Origin: Rhodococcus coprophilus NBRC 100603
GTDB taxonomy: Bacteria > Actinomycetota > Actinomycetes > Mycobacteriales > Mycobacteriaceae
Assembly (NCBI RefSeq): GCF_001895045.1
Contig: NZ_BDAM01000005.1
Location: 310,001-374,000, forward strand
DNA length: 64,000 nt
Direction: 5' to 3'
Of this stretch, positions 32,510 to 41,787 are shown one piece after another; position 1 is the stretch's first letter; each line of letters begins with the position of its first letter. The notes beneath the pieces were generated by a model. It was given only the letters and a program-made list of their open reading frames with translations. It had not been told where the DNA came from and searched no databases. The position numbers and the translations under genes were made by a program.

Positions 32510-35500
32510 GGGACCGCGTGCAACGCCTGCTTGCCTTCATGGCAGAGCTCGTCAAAGCCCGCAGCGCACCGGTCCGCATCGTCGACAAGCACCGTGCCGT
32601 GATGTCCCTCGAGGAGGGAAACATCAGGGCCGGTCTGAAGGCGCACGCCGGATCGGGTGAGGTGTTCCTGCGCGCGCGTCGTGCTCAACTCGAAGACCCG
32701 CCACGCCCTTCCGGTGAGTTCGCGACGTACGTTCGCGGAGACATCGGCGACTCCGACGTCGAACCCGCACTCGACCCGACGGCCCCCGACACCGTGGCAG
32801 GCTTCGACGCCTGGCTTACGGGCTGGCGGACATGGGCGGCCGCCGACCGTGAACGACGAGCCGCATCGCATCTGTACACGTTCCTGCAGCGAACGATGCT
32901 GGACCTCGAAGACCAACCTGAATCGCTCGAACTCGTCGTCGCATCGGGTTTGCTGCACCTGTCCGAGCGGGTTGCGGGCGCGCGGGTTCGGACGCACCTG
33001 ATCACGCAATCCGCCCTCATCGAGCGGCACGGCGACTCCGGCGACCTGGTGGTCCGGCTCGATCCCGGCGCCGGCCCGTCGTTGGAAGACGTTCAGATCC
33101 TCACCGGGCTGGAGGTGTTCGACCCGACGAGTGTCCGCGAACTGCACGACTCCCTTGTCACTCAGGTCGCCTCGCCCCTCGATCCCGCCGCCCGGGCGTT
33201 CTTGAAGAGCTGGGCCGAGCGTGCGCTCACCCTGCGCGTCGAGGTCGCCGAACGTGCGGAAGAAGCATCGTCGCCCGACGCATTCGTCACCCCGTCACCC
33301 GCACTCGTCCTGCGCAAGCGTGGTGCCCACGCACTCATCGAGTACTACAACCGCATGACCGAGGCCGCCGCCGACGAAGCTAACCCGGTACCGCTCGGTC
33401 TGGCGCAACTCGTGGAGGCGATCGAACCGGCGGACCGTGTCACATGGCTCGACCGCATCGGCACGCCCTCGGGTCTCTTCACCGGAGATCCGCTGCTTCC
33501 ACTGCCCGCAAACGAGGAACAACGCGAGATCCTCGACCGGCTTTCCGGCGACAGCGGCGTCGTGATCGAAGGCCCACCGGGTACGGGCAAGACCCACACC
33601 ATCGCCAACATCGTGTCCGCGTTGCTGGCGCGTGGCCAGCGGGTACTGGTCACCAGCGAGAAGGCACAGGCGCTACGTGTGCTGCGGGACAAGCTCCCGG
33701 ACGAACTCCAGGACCTGTGTGTGGCGGTGACCGACCCGGTCGACGGCGGGTCTGTGGAACTCACCCGCAGCGTCAGCGAAATCGCCATCCGCAAAGCGCA
33801 ATTCAACGCGCGGCGCGCGCAGGAACGCATCGACGAACTCACCACGCAACGCAACGATGCACTCGGCCGTCGAGCGACGCTGATGGAACAGATCCGGCAG
33901 GCGCGAGCCGAGGAAGCATCGGTCCATGCAGAGGTCGCTGCCGGCTACGAGGGGACGGTTGCCTCGATCGTCCGACGGGTCCGCGCACAACAACCCAAAT
34001 ACGAGTGGCTGCCCGCACCTCTCCTCACCGACACCCCGCCGCTGACGGTCGACGAGCTCGTCACCCTCCATGCGCTCCATCAGCGGTCGAGTGTCGAGCG
34101 TGCGCGACGCCGGCACCAACGCTTCCCGGAACTGTCCCTCCCCACCCAGAGGGAACTGCAGTACGCATGTGCTGCCGTCGCACAGGCATCGAACGGCGCT
34201 GCGAACGATGAGATGCAGGGGTTGCTGCGAATCCTCGAGGGTGCTTCCCTCGAAGCACTCGCCCACATCCGAGACCGGTGCGAGCAGTTGCAGGGCGCTC
34301 TGAAGGATGCAGATCGACTCGACCCTCGAATTCGCCGCGTCGCCGACGACGTGCTGTCGGGCAGAGCTCAGCATCTGTGGGGAAAGACCGCCGAACTCGC
34401 AGGCCTCGTGCAGGACGCGCAAGAGGCCGACCGGATCGTCGGTGCCAGTTCGGTCGAGGTGCCGGTGGTGGGACGGCTCGCCTTCGAGGCCTACGACGCG
34501 CTCGCCCGCAAGCTGGAGGCGGGCGAAACGTGGCGCAGTGGATTCGCTCGGTTCCTGAGAAGCGACGAACAATCAGCCGTCGAGGCGATCGGTGAGCCGG
34601 CGACCGTTGACGGCGTCGCGGCTACCACCGCCCACACGGTGCGCATCGTCGCCGAACACCTCCGTGTGCTCGAGGCGATCCGGGTGGCGGGGGTCGTCCT
34701 CCGCGATCTGGGTATCGACATCCAACTCGACGAGTCGCGCAGCCGTGCCGTCGGCACCCTCGCCTTCATCGACCGAGACCGCGTCATCATCGACGGTCTC
34801 GTGGCACGGGTGCGCGACGTCGAGTCGGCGTTGCGTGAGGTCCACCCCGGTGCGCCGCGGATCGCGAGTGTCGAGCAGGCGCGGTCCATCGCGGAGTCGG
34901 CACGGGCCATCGCCGCGACGGGCACTGCGGAAGCAAGCAAGAACTGGCTCGAATCCATCGGAATGTATGTGCGGGGCCAGACTGCCGGCGGAGCGTCGCC
35001 CGAAGGACGCGCGCTCGCACGAGCCTTCCACGAAGCGGACTTCGACGCGATCAATGCGGCGCTCGACGCGTGGGACCGTGCGGTCGGTGAACAACGCGAG
35101 GAGCTGGAACTCGTATCGCTGCAGGCGCGTTTGACGACCGCTGCACCGGCACTCGCGCAGACGCTCGGAGACAACCCGTTGAGCTTGGCATGGCCGGTTC
35201 GTCTCGCCCACATCGAGGATGCGTGGGCGTGGCGACGCGCCGACGACTGGGTGCGTCGCTTCCACGAACGCGGCGACGACGGGCAGTTCGAACGTGAACT
35301 CGACGCAGTCGAGAAGAACATCACGCGGCTCACGACGCAACTCGTCGAAGAGAAGGCGTGGAGTGCGTGTCTCGCCCGCACGACTGCCGAGCAGGTCCAG
35401 GCACTCCATTCGTACCGCGACCACGTCGCGAGCATCGGTAAAGGAACCGGGCGGTACGCGGAGCGCTATCGGGCAGCGGCGCGCGAGGCCATGCAGGTCG

Positions 35501-36789
35501 CGCAGGGTGCGGTGCCGGCGTGGGTGATGCCCTTGCAGCAGGTTCTCGCTTCGGTTCCACCCGAACAGAATTCGTTCGACGTCGTCATCGTCGACGAATC
35601 GAGCCAGGTCGACATCAGCAGTCTGTTCCTGCTGTGGCTGGCGCCGCGTGTGATCGTCGTCGGCGACGACAAGCAGTGTGCACCCAGCGCGGTGTCGCTG
35701 GGTGCACTCGACGGCGTCTTCACCCGTCTCGATTCGTACCTGCCCGACATTCCGAATTACCTGCGCGACAGCTTCACTCCGCGGTCGAGTCTGTTCTCCT
35801 TGCTGCGGTCACGGTTCGGCAGCATCATCCGGCTGCGGGAACACTTCCGGTCGATGCCGGAGATCATCGCGTGGTCCAGCGAACAGTTCTATGCCGACGA
35901 TCCGCTGGTTCCCCTGCGGCAGTACGGGTCCGATCGTCTACCACCACTGCGCACCACGTACGTCGAGAGTGGTGCCGTCACGGGACAGAACTCCACGTTG
36001 GCGAACCACGCCGAGGCCCATGCCCTCGTCGACACCCTCGTGCAGTGCGTCCAGGACCCCGCCTACGACGGCAAGACGTTCGGCGTGGTCGTTCTGCAGG
36101 GACAGTCGCAAGTCGACGTCATCCAGAACGAACTGCTCGACCGTCTCACCCCGGCCCAGTGGGAGGAACGCAGGCTGCGCGTCGGCACGCCCCCAGACTT
36201 CCAGGGCGACGAGCGGAGTGTGGTCTTCCTGTCGATGGTCGTGGCACCCGACCAGAACATCGCGGCCATGACACGGACCGAATACCAGCGACGGTTCAAC
36301 GTCGCCGCGTCGCGTGCTCAGGACCAACTGTGGCTGTTCCATTCGCGGACGCTCGACACGCTGCGACGCACCGACCTCCGGTATTCGCTGCTCTCCCATA
36401 TGCAGTCGACGTCGACGATGCCCGCCGCACCCATGCCGGACGGAGTGACGCGCGACGAGCGACACGAGGCGTTCGACAGTCTCTTCCAGCAGGAAGTGTT
36501 CCTCGACATCGTCGCCCGGGGATATCACGTGAACCCGCGGGTCGAGGTGGACGGCCACTTCATCGATCTGGTGGTGACCGGTGCAGCGGGGAAGCTGGCG
36601 GTCGCGTGTGACGACGAGCGGTGGCATACGATTCCCGACCGGCAGCGCGCTGATCTGGAGCGGGAGCGGGAGCTGTATCGGAGTGGGTGGAAGTTCTGGC
36701 GGGTACGCGAATCGGAGTACTACCTCGACCCGGTCGCGGCAATGGCGGAGTTGTGGGGCGTGCTCGAGCGGCGTGGTATCGCGCCGTAG
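32455..36789 (+). CDS. Giant SF1 (UPF1-like) helicase with C-terminal restriction-endonuclease-like domain
   Basis: 1444 residues from the GTG at 32455; the GTG at 32473 has a better-spaced AGGG. Walker A is 'GPPGTGKT' at ~373-380 and the Walker B/DExx box 'VIVDESSQ' at ~1045-1052. The roughly 650 residues between them are a long helical, partly coiled-coil insertion. Motif III is 'VVGDDKQCAPS' and motif VI 'RRFNVAASRAQDQ'. The last ~110 residues match the Vsr/MTES_1575-type nuclease: 'GHFIDLVVTG' followed by 'KLAVACDDERWH'. Here the usual catalytic Glu (aVEcDG) is Ala, so cleavage may be lost. Similar helicase-nuclease proteins occur in defence islands. Confidence 0.88.
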   Translation: MEAGCGVDVASRDNDPELRDRVQRLLAFMAELVKARSAPVRIVDKHRAVMSLEEGNIRAGLKAHAGSGEVFLRARRAQLEDPPRPSGEFATYVRGDIGDSDVEPALDPTAPDTVAGFDAWLTGWRTWAAADRERRAASHLYTFLQRTMLDLEDQPESLELVVASGLLHLSERVAGARVRTHLITQSALIERHGDSGDLVVRLDPGAGPSLEDVQILTGLEVFDPTSVRELHDSLVTQVASPLDPAARAFLKSWAERALTLRVEVAERAEEASSPDAFVTPSPALVLRKRGAHALIEYYNRMTEAAADEANPVPLGLAQLVEAIEPADRVTWLDRIGTPSGLFTGDPLLPLPANEEQREILDRLSGDSGVVIEGPPGTGKTHTIANIVSALLARGQRVLVTSEKAQALRVLRDKLPDELQDLCVAVTDPVDGGSVELTRSVSEIAIRKAQFNARRAQERIDELTTQRNDALGRRATLMEQIRQARAEEASVHAEVAAGYEGTVASIVRRVRAQQPKYEWLPAPLLTDTPPLTVDELVTLHALHQRSSVERARRRHQRFPELSLPTQRELQYACAAVAQASNGAANDEMQGLLRILEGASLEALAHIRDRCEQLQGALKDADRLDPRIRRVADDVLSGRAQHLWGKTAELAGLVQDAQEADRIVGASSVEVPVVGRLAFEAYDALARKLEAGETWRSGFARFLRSDEQSAVEAIGEPATVDGVAATTAHTVRIVAEHLRVLEAIRVAGVVLRDLGIDIQLDESRSRAVGTLAFIDRDRVIIDGLVARVRDVESALREVHPGAPRIASVEQARSIAESARAIAATGTAEASKNWLESIGMYVRGQTAGGASPEGRALARAFHEADFDAINAALDAWDRAVGEQREELELVSLQARLTTAAPALAQTLGDNPLSLAWPVRLAHIEDAWAWRRADDWVRRFHERGDDGQFERELDAVEKNITRLTTQLVEEKAWSACLARTTAEQVQALHSYRDHVASIGKGTGRYAERYRAAAREAMQVAQGAVPAWVMPLQQVLASVPPEQNSFDVVIVDESSQVDISSLFLLWLAPRVIVVGDDKQCAPSAVSLGALDGVFTRLDSYLPDIPNYLRDSFTPRSSLFSLLRSRFGSIIRLREHFRSMPEIIAWSSEQFYADDPLVPLRQYGSDRLPPLRTTYVESGAVTGQNSTLANHAEAHALVDTLVQCVQDPAYDGKTFGVVVLQGQSQVDVIQNELLDRLTPAQWEERRLRVGTPPDFQGDERSVVFLSMVVAPDQNIAAMTRTEYQRRFNVAASRAQDQLWLFHSRTLDTLRRTDLRYSLLSHMQSTSTMPAAPMPDGVTRDERHEAFDSLFQQEVFLDIVARGYHVNPRVEVDGHFIDLVVTGAAGKLAVACDDERWHTIPDRQRADLERERELYRSGWKFWRVRESEYYLDPVAAMAELWGVLERRGIAP

Positions 36790-36893
36790 CCGTCTGTGTA
36801 CGCCGCGCGAAGTGATCGGCGGAAATCCCCGCACTGCACGTACCGCTCGGCGAGCTGGATGAGTTCGTCCGGCCGCCCGCGAAATTCGGGCAC
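36720..36893 (-). CDS. Possible 57-residue ORF
   Basis: GTG at 36891-36893; it begins 'VPEFRGRPDELIQLAERYVQ' and continues 'CGDFRRSLRAAYTDG', which looks protein-like. The last third overlaps the helicase 3' end on the other strand. It could be the remnant of a larger gene. Only composition supports it; there is no homology I recognise. Confidence 0.25.
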   Translation of the reverse strand: MPEFRGRPDELIQLAERYVQCGDFRRSLRAAYTDGYGAIPRRSSTPHNSAIAATGSR

Positions 36894-37052
36894 CTCTATC
36901 CTCTACCGCAACCCCTGACCGGTATAGGTCGAGGGCGGAGGACAAGCCTCTGTAGGTAGAACCGGCTGTCCAGCCTGCTCAGGCGGAGAAACCACTCGTT
37001 GCTCATGCGGCTAGCAACTGGCACGAGGGCGCGAAGACCAAAGGCCAAATCG

Positions 37053-38243
37053 CTACTCGTACAGAGCGCTTCCGCCCCGCCAGTCATGATCGTCATCGGT
37101 TGGGGAGCCTAGGAACTCTTCGGGGTGCTGACCGAACGATGCGGTCCCCCAGCCCAAAGAGCTTTGATGCGTGAAACGCACGTCTTGGACGCTAGTGGGA
37201 GGCCCGAACGTGGTGGTGTTGCCATCGTCGGACGGTGTCCTTCTGTTTCGCTTAGTTTGTTTGCCGAGCTGTTTGCCCTTCACCCGTCTGCGGGGACGCG
37301 AAGGTCGTTCGCCCTTGTACTCTCGGTGATGGAAGGTGTGCAGCTTGGGTAGGGAAAGGCGAGAACGCTCGCCACTTGTTATAACCCCAAGTTGTGCACG
37401 CAACGCGCCGTCCAAGTTGCCTGCACATTTCTTGCAGGCGTTCAGCCGGCTTCGGTGAGCTTTCTCAGCAGGACACCAGTATCGGATGGGGTACGTCTCG
37501 CTGCAGTACGGAGTCGTGTGGAAGCGGTCCGGCCGCAGTTCCACGTATACCGGTTGGGACAGGGGCGATTCGGTGTGGGGTCCGCTTCTTTCGGCACGCG
37601 CGCCTCCCCGACTTGCGGACCTTCCTTTAGATCTCGTCGCAATTATCGGCGTATTAGACGGGTCGTTGGAGCGCGGTCGCGCCGGCCTCGGTCGTGCTCG
37701 GGGAGGGACGGAGGGCGACGCGTTCGATCTGGTTTGCACATGATCCGGCGACGTGGAAGATCCCGTGGCGGGCGGGCGTACGGGTTGCGCAACGCTTGGG
37801 CTTGGATCTTTGTGATTGGCTGAAAGGGAACGGCGACCGGCTGCGGTTCCGCTAACATCAGCAACGGCTTGATCCAATCGGCTCCGATAGCCGAAGCTGA
37901 ACTCGTTGTAGCTGTCCCCCAAATTGTGAAAAGCGCACGCGATCGCAATGCACTCCTCTTTGGTCGACCTTTCCAGTACGTGGATTGCGAAGGTGGACGG
38001 TGTTCTGACGCCGACGTCCGACTCGAACTCATAGATCCGAAGCGACCATGAGTTTCCTGTATGGCGGACGGTAAACCGATAGCTTCCCGAATCAGCGCTC
38101 ACGCCCTGGCTTGGAAAGCGTCCTTCTTGGAATCGCAGCGCGCTTGACAGCCTGGGCGGCAGGGTTGGTGCAGTACGACGGGATGAGCGGCGTTTGCGGG
38201 ACACCAACACTCCTAACAAGATCGTCGCGCCGTGAGAAATCAC
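37053..38243 (-). CDS. Hypothetical low-complexity protein with Cys motif, 396 residues
   Basis: The frame opens with a GTG at 38241-38243 followed by a short hydrophobic stretch and Arg/Lys ('TILLGVLVSRKRRSSRR'). Residues ~50-110 look globular ('GSYRFTVRHTGNSWSLRIYE', 'TFAIHVLERSTKEECIAIAC'). Residues ~130-215 are Ser/Pro/Arg-rich and probably disordered. A compact segment at ~225-275 contains 'TTPYCSETYPIRYWCPA' and 'LNACKKCAG', a possible zinc-binding or treble-clef-like unit. The rest is basic and disordered. I do not recognise it. Codon use is less GC-biased than the neighbours, which suits an acquired gene between the helicase and the methyltransferases. Confidence 0.5.
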   Translation of the reverse strand: MISHGATILLGVLVSRKRRSSRRTAPTLPPRLSSALRFQEGRFPSQGVSADSGSYRFTVRHTGNSWSLRIYEFESDVGVRTPSTFAIHVLERSTKEECIAIACAFHNLGDSYNEFSFGYRSRLDQAVADVSGTAAGRRSLSANHKDPSPSVAQPVRPPATGSSTSPDHVQTRSNASPSVPPRARPRPARPRSNDPSNTPIIATRSKGRSASRGGARAERSGPHTESPLSQPVYVELRPDRFHTTPYCSETYPIRYWCPAEKAHRSRLNACKKCAGNLDGALRAQLGVITSGERSRLSLPKLHTFHHREYKGERPSRPRRRVKGKQLGKQTKRNRRTPSDDGNTTTFGPPTSVQDVRFTHQSSLGWGTASFGQHPEEFLGSPTDDDHDWRGGSALYE

Positions 38244-38747
38244 TTGGAGACAGGTACTAGGCAGGCTGATGCAACGCTACTACAGAGTCGCCATCAGGAG
38301 GAAGAGGAATTCGAGTCGCGACGGTGCGATCGCGCCATCGGGTATTAACCAGGCGTCGCAGGTGGTAGCGCTGCTGCAGTCCTCTGATGCACGGGGAAGT
38401 CTGCCGCAGAGGACACTTCGCTGTCGTCCGAACGAATGAAATTGTGTTCGACGTGGTATTGCTGAAAGCGCGGTCCCGTGAATGTGCCCATTTGCCCGTA
38501 ACGCCAGCGCCACCATTCCAGGTATAACCAACTGCTGATGGCAGCCTTGTGAGGGATGCGCGTAGCTCTGTGTGTTCTTCGGACACTGTGACGGCAACGA
38601 GCAGGGATCAGTGCCGCTTCCAGATCGGTTGTGCCGATCCCGGAGACAATGTAGCCCCGCCGGACCGCTGACGGCTCGCAGTTCCATGGAACCCGTTCGA
38701 TAGGCTCGTCGATGAATTGTGGCGGGGCGAAACGAGGAGGCGAATGT
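38244..38747. other. Region without a convincing gene
   Basis: About 500 bp between the divergent hypothetical gene and the first methyltransferase gene. It has lower GC than the flanks. Several short frames (for example 109 residues on the minus strand at 38257-38586) have no homology I recognise, no ribosome binding site and unlikely composition. It presumably holds the promoter for the methyltransferase pair and possibly decayed sequence. Confidence 0.4.
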
Positions 38748-39722
38748 ATGGAGGTGGCAAAGCGCTACTCGTCGATGGTGGTCTGCGCGGGAGCCGGGGG
38801 CTTGGCGCTGGGATTGGAGAAGGCAGGTTTCGATCCGGTACTGCTCTTGGACAATCGAAAAGAAGCCTGTGAAACCCTGCGCACGAATCGGCCGGACTGG
38901 AACGTACTTCATATGGACCTTCAGGATTTCGATCCGATGGATCAAGGGACTCCCGAAGTCGACCTCCTGGCTGCCGGACTTCCGAGGTTGCGGGGATCCG
39001 CAGCTGCCGCCCGAGATCTGGACCCGGACAAAGACTTCGAACTGGTCAAAGCCGCAGTGTGGCTTACGCACGCTGTCCGTCCGCGTGCGGTGCTGCTCGA
39101 CAATGTTCCGGACTTTGTAACTTCTGCTGTATACGCCGAACTTCGTTCGTTCGTACAGGCGGAGCTAGAGCACCTCGGCTACCGTCTCGGTTGGTACGTC
39201 GTCAACGCTGTGGACTATGGCGTGGCGCAACTCCGGAAGCATGGGATCCTTGTTGCTCTGCAGCGATCCGCCTTTGATCAATTCGCGATCCCTCCGAGCA
39301 TCGTGCCGCGTCGCACGGTGGGTGAGGTCTTGCGAGAGTCCATGCGTATGGGTGGGTGGAGCCGTGCCGATGAGTGGGCTGCACTGGCGAACAGGCCGGC
39401 CCCGACGTTGGTGGGCGGGTCCTGGGACCGGGGTGGCGCCGACCTCGGCCCGACTGGTACCAAGCGATCTTGGGAAGAGATGGGGGTCGATGGAGGGACG
39501 ATCTCGGACGCGGTGCCAGGTGTTGACTTCGCGTGGAACCCGTCCGGCGATCGCTCGGAGAGGGTGCGTCTGACTGTTGCACAGGCGGCCATTTTGCAAG
39601 GATTCCCTGAGGAGTGGTATGTGGCGGGTCGGAAGACTGCCATGTACAGGCAGATTGCGAACGCCATGCCGCCCCCGCTCGCGCAGGCACTGGGAACTGC
39701 CCTGGTCGATGCGATCGGGTAG
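38748..39722 (+). CDS. C5-cytosine methyltransferase homologue lacking the catalytic cysteine
   Basis: 324 residues; the ATG at 38748 follows GAGGAGG by seven bases. The C5-MTase fold is clear. Motif I is 'VVCAGAGGLALGLEKAGF' (residues 11-28; usual FAGxGG). Motif VI is 'LLDNVPDFV' (ENV-like) and motif VIII 'VAQLRKHGILVAL' (weak QxRxR). Motifs IX-X are 'LTVAQAAILQGFPEEW' and 'YRQIANAMPPPLAQALG'. Motif IV, normally GPPCQ.FS with the nucleophile, reads 'AAGLPRLRGS': Pro79 is followed by Arg80 instead of Cys. It therefore should not methylate. It precedes an intact methyltransferase and may act as a DNA-binding or regulatory partner. Confidence 0.88.
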   Translation: MEVAKRYSSMVVCAGAGGLALGLEKAGFDPVLLLDNRKEACETLRTNRPDWNVLHMDLQDFDPMDQGTPEVDLLAAGLPRLRGSAAAARDLDPDKDFELVKAAVWLTHAVRPRAVLLDNVPDFVTSAVYAELRSFVQAELEHLGYRLGWYVVNAVDYGVAQLRKHGILVALQRSAFDQFAIPPSIVPRRTVGEVLRESMRMGGWSRADEWAALANRPAPTLVGGSWDRGGADLGPTGTKRSWEEMGVDGGTISDAVPGVDFAWNPSGDRSERVRLTVAQAAILQGFPEEWYVAGRKTAMYRQIANAMPPPLAQALGTALVDAIG

Positions 39723-39794
39723 CACGGTGAGTCTGTACTGTTCAGGGCCCCTCCACGACGAAGCTGTCGTCACCAAGTAATAAGCTCCAGGACC

Positions 39795-40865
39795 ATGGCC
39801 ACCGGTAAGCCCTCACTTGAGACGAAGCATCGCAGCGTCGTCGACCTGTTCGCAGGTCCTGGTGGTCTCGATGTTGCTGCCCATTGGCTGGGCATACCTG
39901 TGCATGGAATCGAGTGGGACACCGATGCGTGTGCAACTCGGAAGGCTGCCGGTCTCTCAACAGATCAAGAGGATGTTCGAGCCGTCGGTCCGGAGCACTT
40001 TCAGGATGCAACTGTCCTCGTGGGTGGGCCGCCATGTCAGACGTTCACACTCGCAGGTGGGGGTGCCGGACGCCGCGCACTCGATCGAGTCCTGCACTTT
40101 GTGAAGCAGATGGCGGCGGGAGTTGATGTCACGGACGCCGTCGCCGCGCTTGACGACGAACGGACGGGCCTGGTCCTCGAACCATTGCGTTGGATCATCC
40201 AAGCGACCGAACTCGGTCTCCCTTATGACGCAGTTATTTTGGAGCAGGTTCCTGCGGTCCTTCCGGTCTGGCAGGCCATGGGTGAGGCACTTGCCGGTCT
40301 CGGTTATCAAATCGACTGTGGAGTTCTGCGTACGGAGCAGTACGGAGTGCCTCAAACCAGGCGACGTGCAATTCTCGTTGCTCACCGTCATCGCACTCCG
40401 TCGCTCCCCGCGCCGACTCACCGGGCGTACCGGAAGGGTGTGCCACGGACAGAAGGTGATCCGACCCTGCTTCCGTGGGTGACAATGGAGGACGTCCTCG
40501 AGCGGGACGGTGATTTTGTTGTCGTTTCCAACTACGGCTCGGGCGGCGACCCGCGTGCCCGTGGGCGACGAACTTCCGACGAGCCTGCAGCGACTGTTAC
40601 CGGAAAGGTGAGCCGTAACAGGGTTATCGGACTCGATGGTGGAGAGCTTCCGCGTTTCACTCAGTCGGAGGCGGGCCGGCTGCAGACGTTCCCGGAGGAC
40701 TACCCGTGGGCCGGCAACGGCATAGCCCAACAGATCGGAAATGCGATTCCGCCACGGTTAGGGGCGCACGTTCTAGCAGCGGCTCTCGGCCTGAGTGTCG
40801 ACGAAGGCTTCTTCGAGACAGCACTGAAGAAACCCTGGCGCGAAAGTCGCCGGGGACTGCTGTGA
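39795..40865 (+). CDS. DNA (cytosine-5-)-methyltransferase
   Basis: 356 residues with all key motifs: I 'VVDLFAGPGGLDVAA' (15-29), IV 'VGGPPCQTFTLAGGGAGR' with catalytic Cys81, VI 'ILEQVPAV' (Glu present, ENV altered to EQV), VIII 'QTRRRAILVA', IX 'FTQSEAGRLQTFPEDYPW' and X 'QQIGNAIPPRLGAHVL'. It should transfer a methyl group from SAM to cytosine C5 in an unknown sequence. It lies 72 bp after the catalytically dead homologue, so the two are probably co-expressed. No cognate restriction endonuclease (Vsr or type II) is adjacent. Its position beside DrmA/DrmB genes suggests the self-marking methylase of a DISARM-like system. Confidence 0.93.
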   Translation: MATGKPSLETKHRSVVDLFAGPGGLDVAAHWLGIPVHGIEWDTDACATRKAAGLSTDQEDVRAVGPEHFQDATVLVGGPPCQTFTLAGGGAGRRALDRVLHFVKQMAAGVDVTDAVAALDDERTGLVLEPLRWIIQATELGLPYDAVILEQVPAVLPVWQAMGEALAGLGYQIDCGVLRTEQYGVPQTRRRAILVAHRHRTPSLPAPTHRAYRKGVPRTEGDPTLLPWVTMEDVLERDGDFVVVSNYGSGGDPRARGRRTSDEPAATVTGKVSRNRVIGLDGGELPRFTQSEAGRLQTFPEDYPWAGNGIAQQIGNAIPPRLGAHVLAAALGLSVDEGFFETALKKPWRESRRGLL

Positions 40866-40893
40866 AGTATAAGGCGGCGCGGAGCGACTGCCT

Positions 40894-41787
40894 CTAAACC
40901 GTATCGATGTTCTCATTCGAGGAATGGCGTGATCGCTTCCGTTTGGGGGCATCCGCGAGCATCTGACCGAACATAGAGGCAAGGGTCTCGATTGAGGTTT
41001 CCGGAACACGTCCATCGGAAGGGCCGTCCGGCAAAATCTCCCACAACACCGGAGCCATGATCTGAGAATCGGTGATCCACTCGATCGTGGCTTCATCGTC
41101 GATCGGCGCGTCGGGTGCAAGAACGTCATACACGAGAGTGCTACCAGCGGCGTTGATGGCGGATGAAAGTGCATTGACCTGGTCGCCGAGGCGAGGTGTA
41201 TCTTCCGTTATGAGGTTTCGGAGCACACGAAGGACAGCCTGTGCAGTAGGTCTGTGGTCGATGATATCCAGACGCATGGTCGTATTCAGCACGTCCTGCA
41301 CTGTGCATGCCAGCTCAACTGGTCGGTAATCATCGCTGTTTCTGAAAAGTTCCGCGGCCCACCACAGTCTCGAAAATGCCTGTGTGTAATGAGGTCCGGT
41401 AAAGCGTGCGGACTGGACGAGGCCCGCATTCTTGTGGCGCCACACGACGTAGTCGGGCGCGACGATAAACGCCAGGTGGTTCCACATCTCGTCATCTGCA
41501 GCCTCACTGCGCGACATTCGTAACGTGGCATGCAGTCGCGGCGCGAGCCATCCGTCCGCGGTTGCGGGCCTCTCGTCGAAACGTTCCATCGCTTCGACAA
41601 GGAGATCGCGTACCGGCCCGACACGCCAGCGCGCGTCGGTCTCGTCCTTCTGTACTGCGGACTTCAGCAGAGTCGCTGTCGGTGGCGCTTCGTCACCGGT
41701 CTGAATTCCGCGGCTGAGGTGCTTCGTTACCACGGCGCTCGGGAGTTGCCCGAGAACCTTCGGGATTTCGTGGGCGGCGGCCATCAT
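40894..41787 (-). CDS. DUF6339-like protein (tentative)
   Basis: 297 residues. Its ATG overlaps the stop of the upstream gene (ATGA), making it the last of three coupled minus-strand genes; it converges on the methyltransferase with only 28 bp between the stops. Recognisable segments are 'LAPRLHATLRMSRSEAADDE', 'WNHLAFIVAPDYVVWRHKN' and 'AFSRLWWAAELFRNSDDYRP', which I associate with the DUF6339 family often seen near DNA methyltransferases and DrmAB genes in actinobacteria. The C-terminus is basic and disordered. The function is unknown; the family name is from memory and unverified. Confidence 0.75.
   Translation of the reverse strand: MMAAAHEIPKVLGQLPSAVVTKHLSRGIQTGDEAPPTATLLKSAVQKDETDARWRVGPVRDLLVEAMERFDERPATADGWLAPRLHATLRMSRSEAADDEMWNHLAFIVAPDYVVWRHKNAGLVQSARFTGPHYTQAFSRLWWAAELFRNSDDYRPVELACTVQDVLNTTMRLDIIDHRPTAQAVLRVLRNLITEDTPRLGDQVNALSSAINAAGSTLVYDVLAPDAPIDDEATIEWITDSQIMAPVLWEILPDGPSDGRVPETSIETLASMFGQMLADAPKRKRSRHSSNENIDTV

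Noticed and set aside
35520-36611. Plus-strand alternative frame of about 360 codons inside the giant helicase
   Set aside because: Arg/His/Pro-rich composition and no motif; the in-frame helicase motifs cover the same bases.
37392-37823. Plus-strand frames of 78-143 codons opposite the low-complexity protein
   Set aside because: No homology, no ribosome binding site; the minus-strand frame is longer and contains a coherent Cys motif.
38257-38586. Minus-strand 109-codon frame before the methyltransferases
   Set aside because: Composition and codon use look random, no start signal and no recognisable domain.
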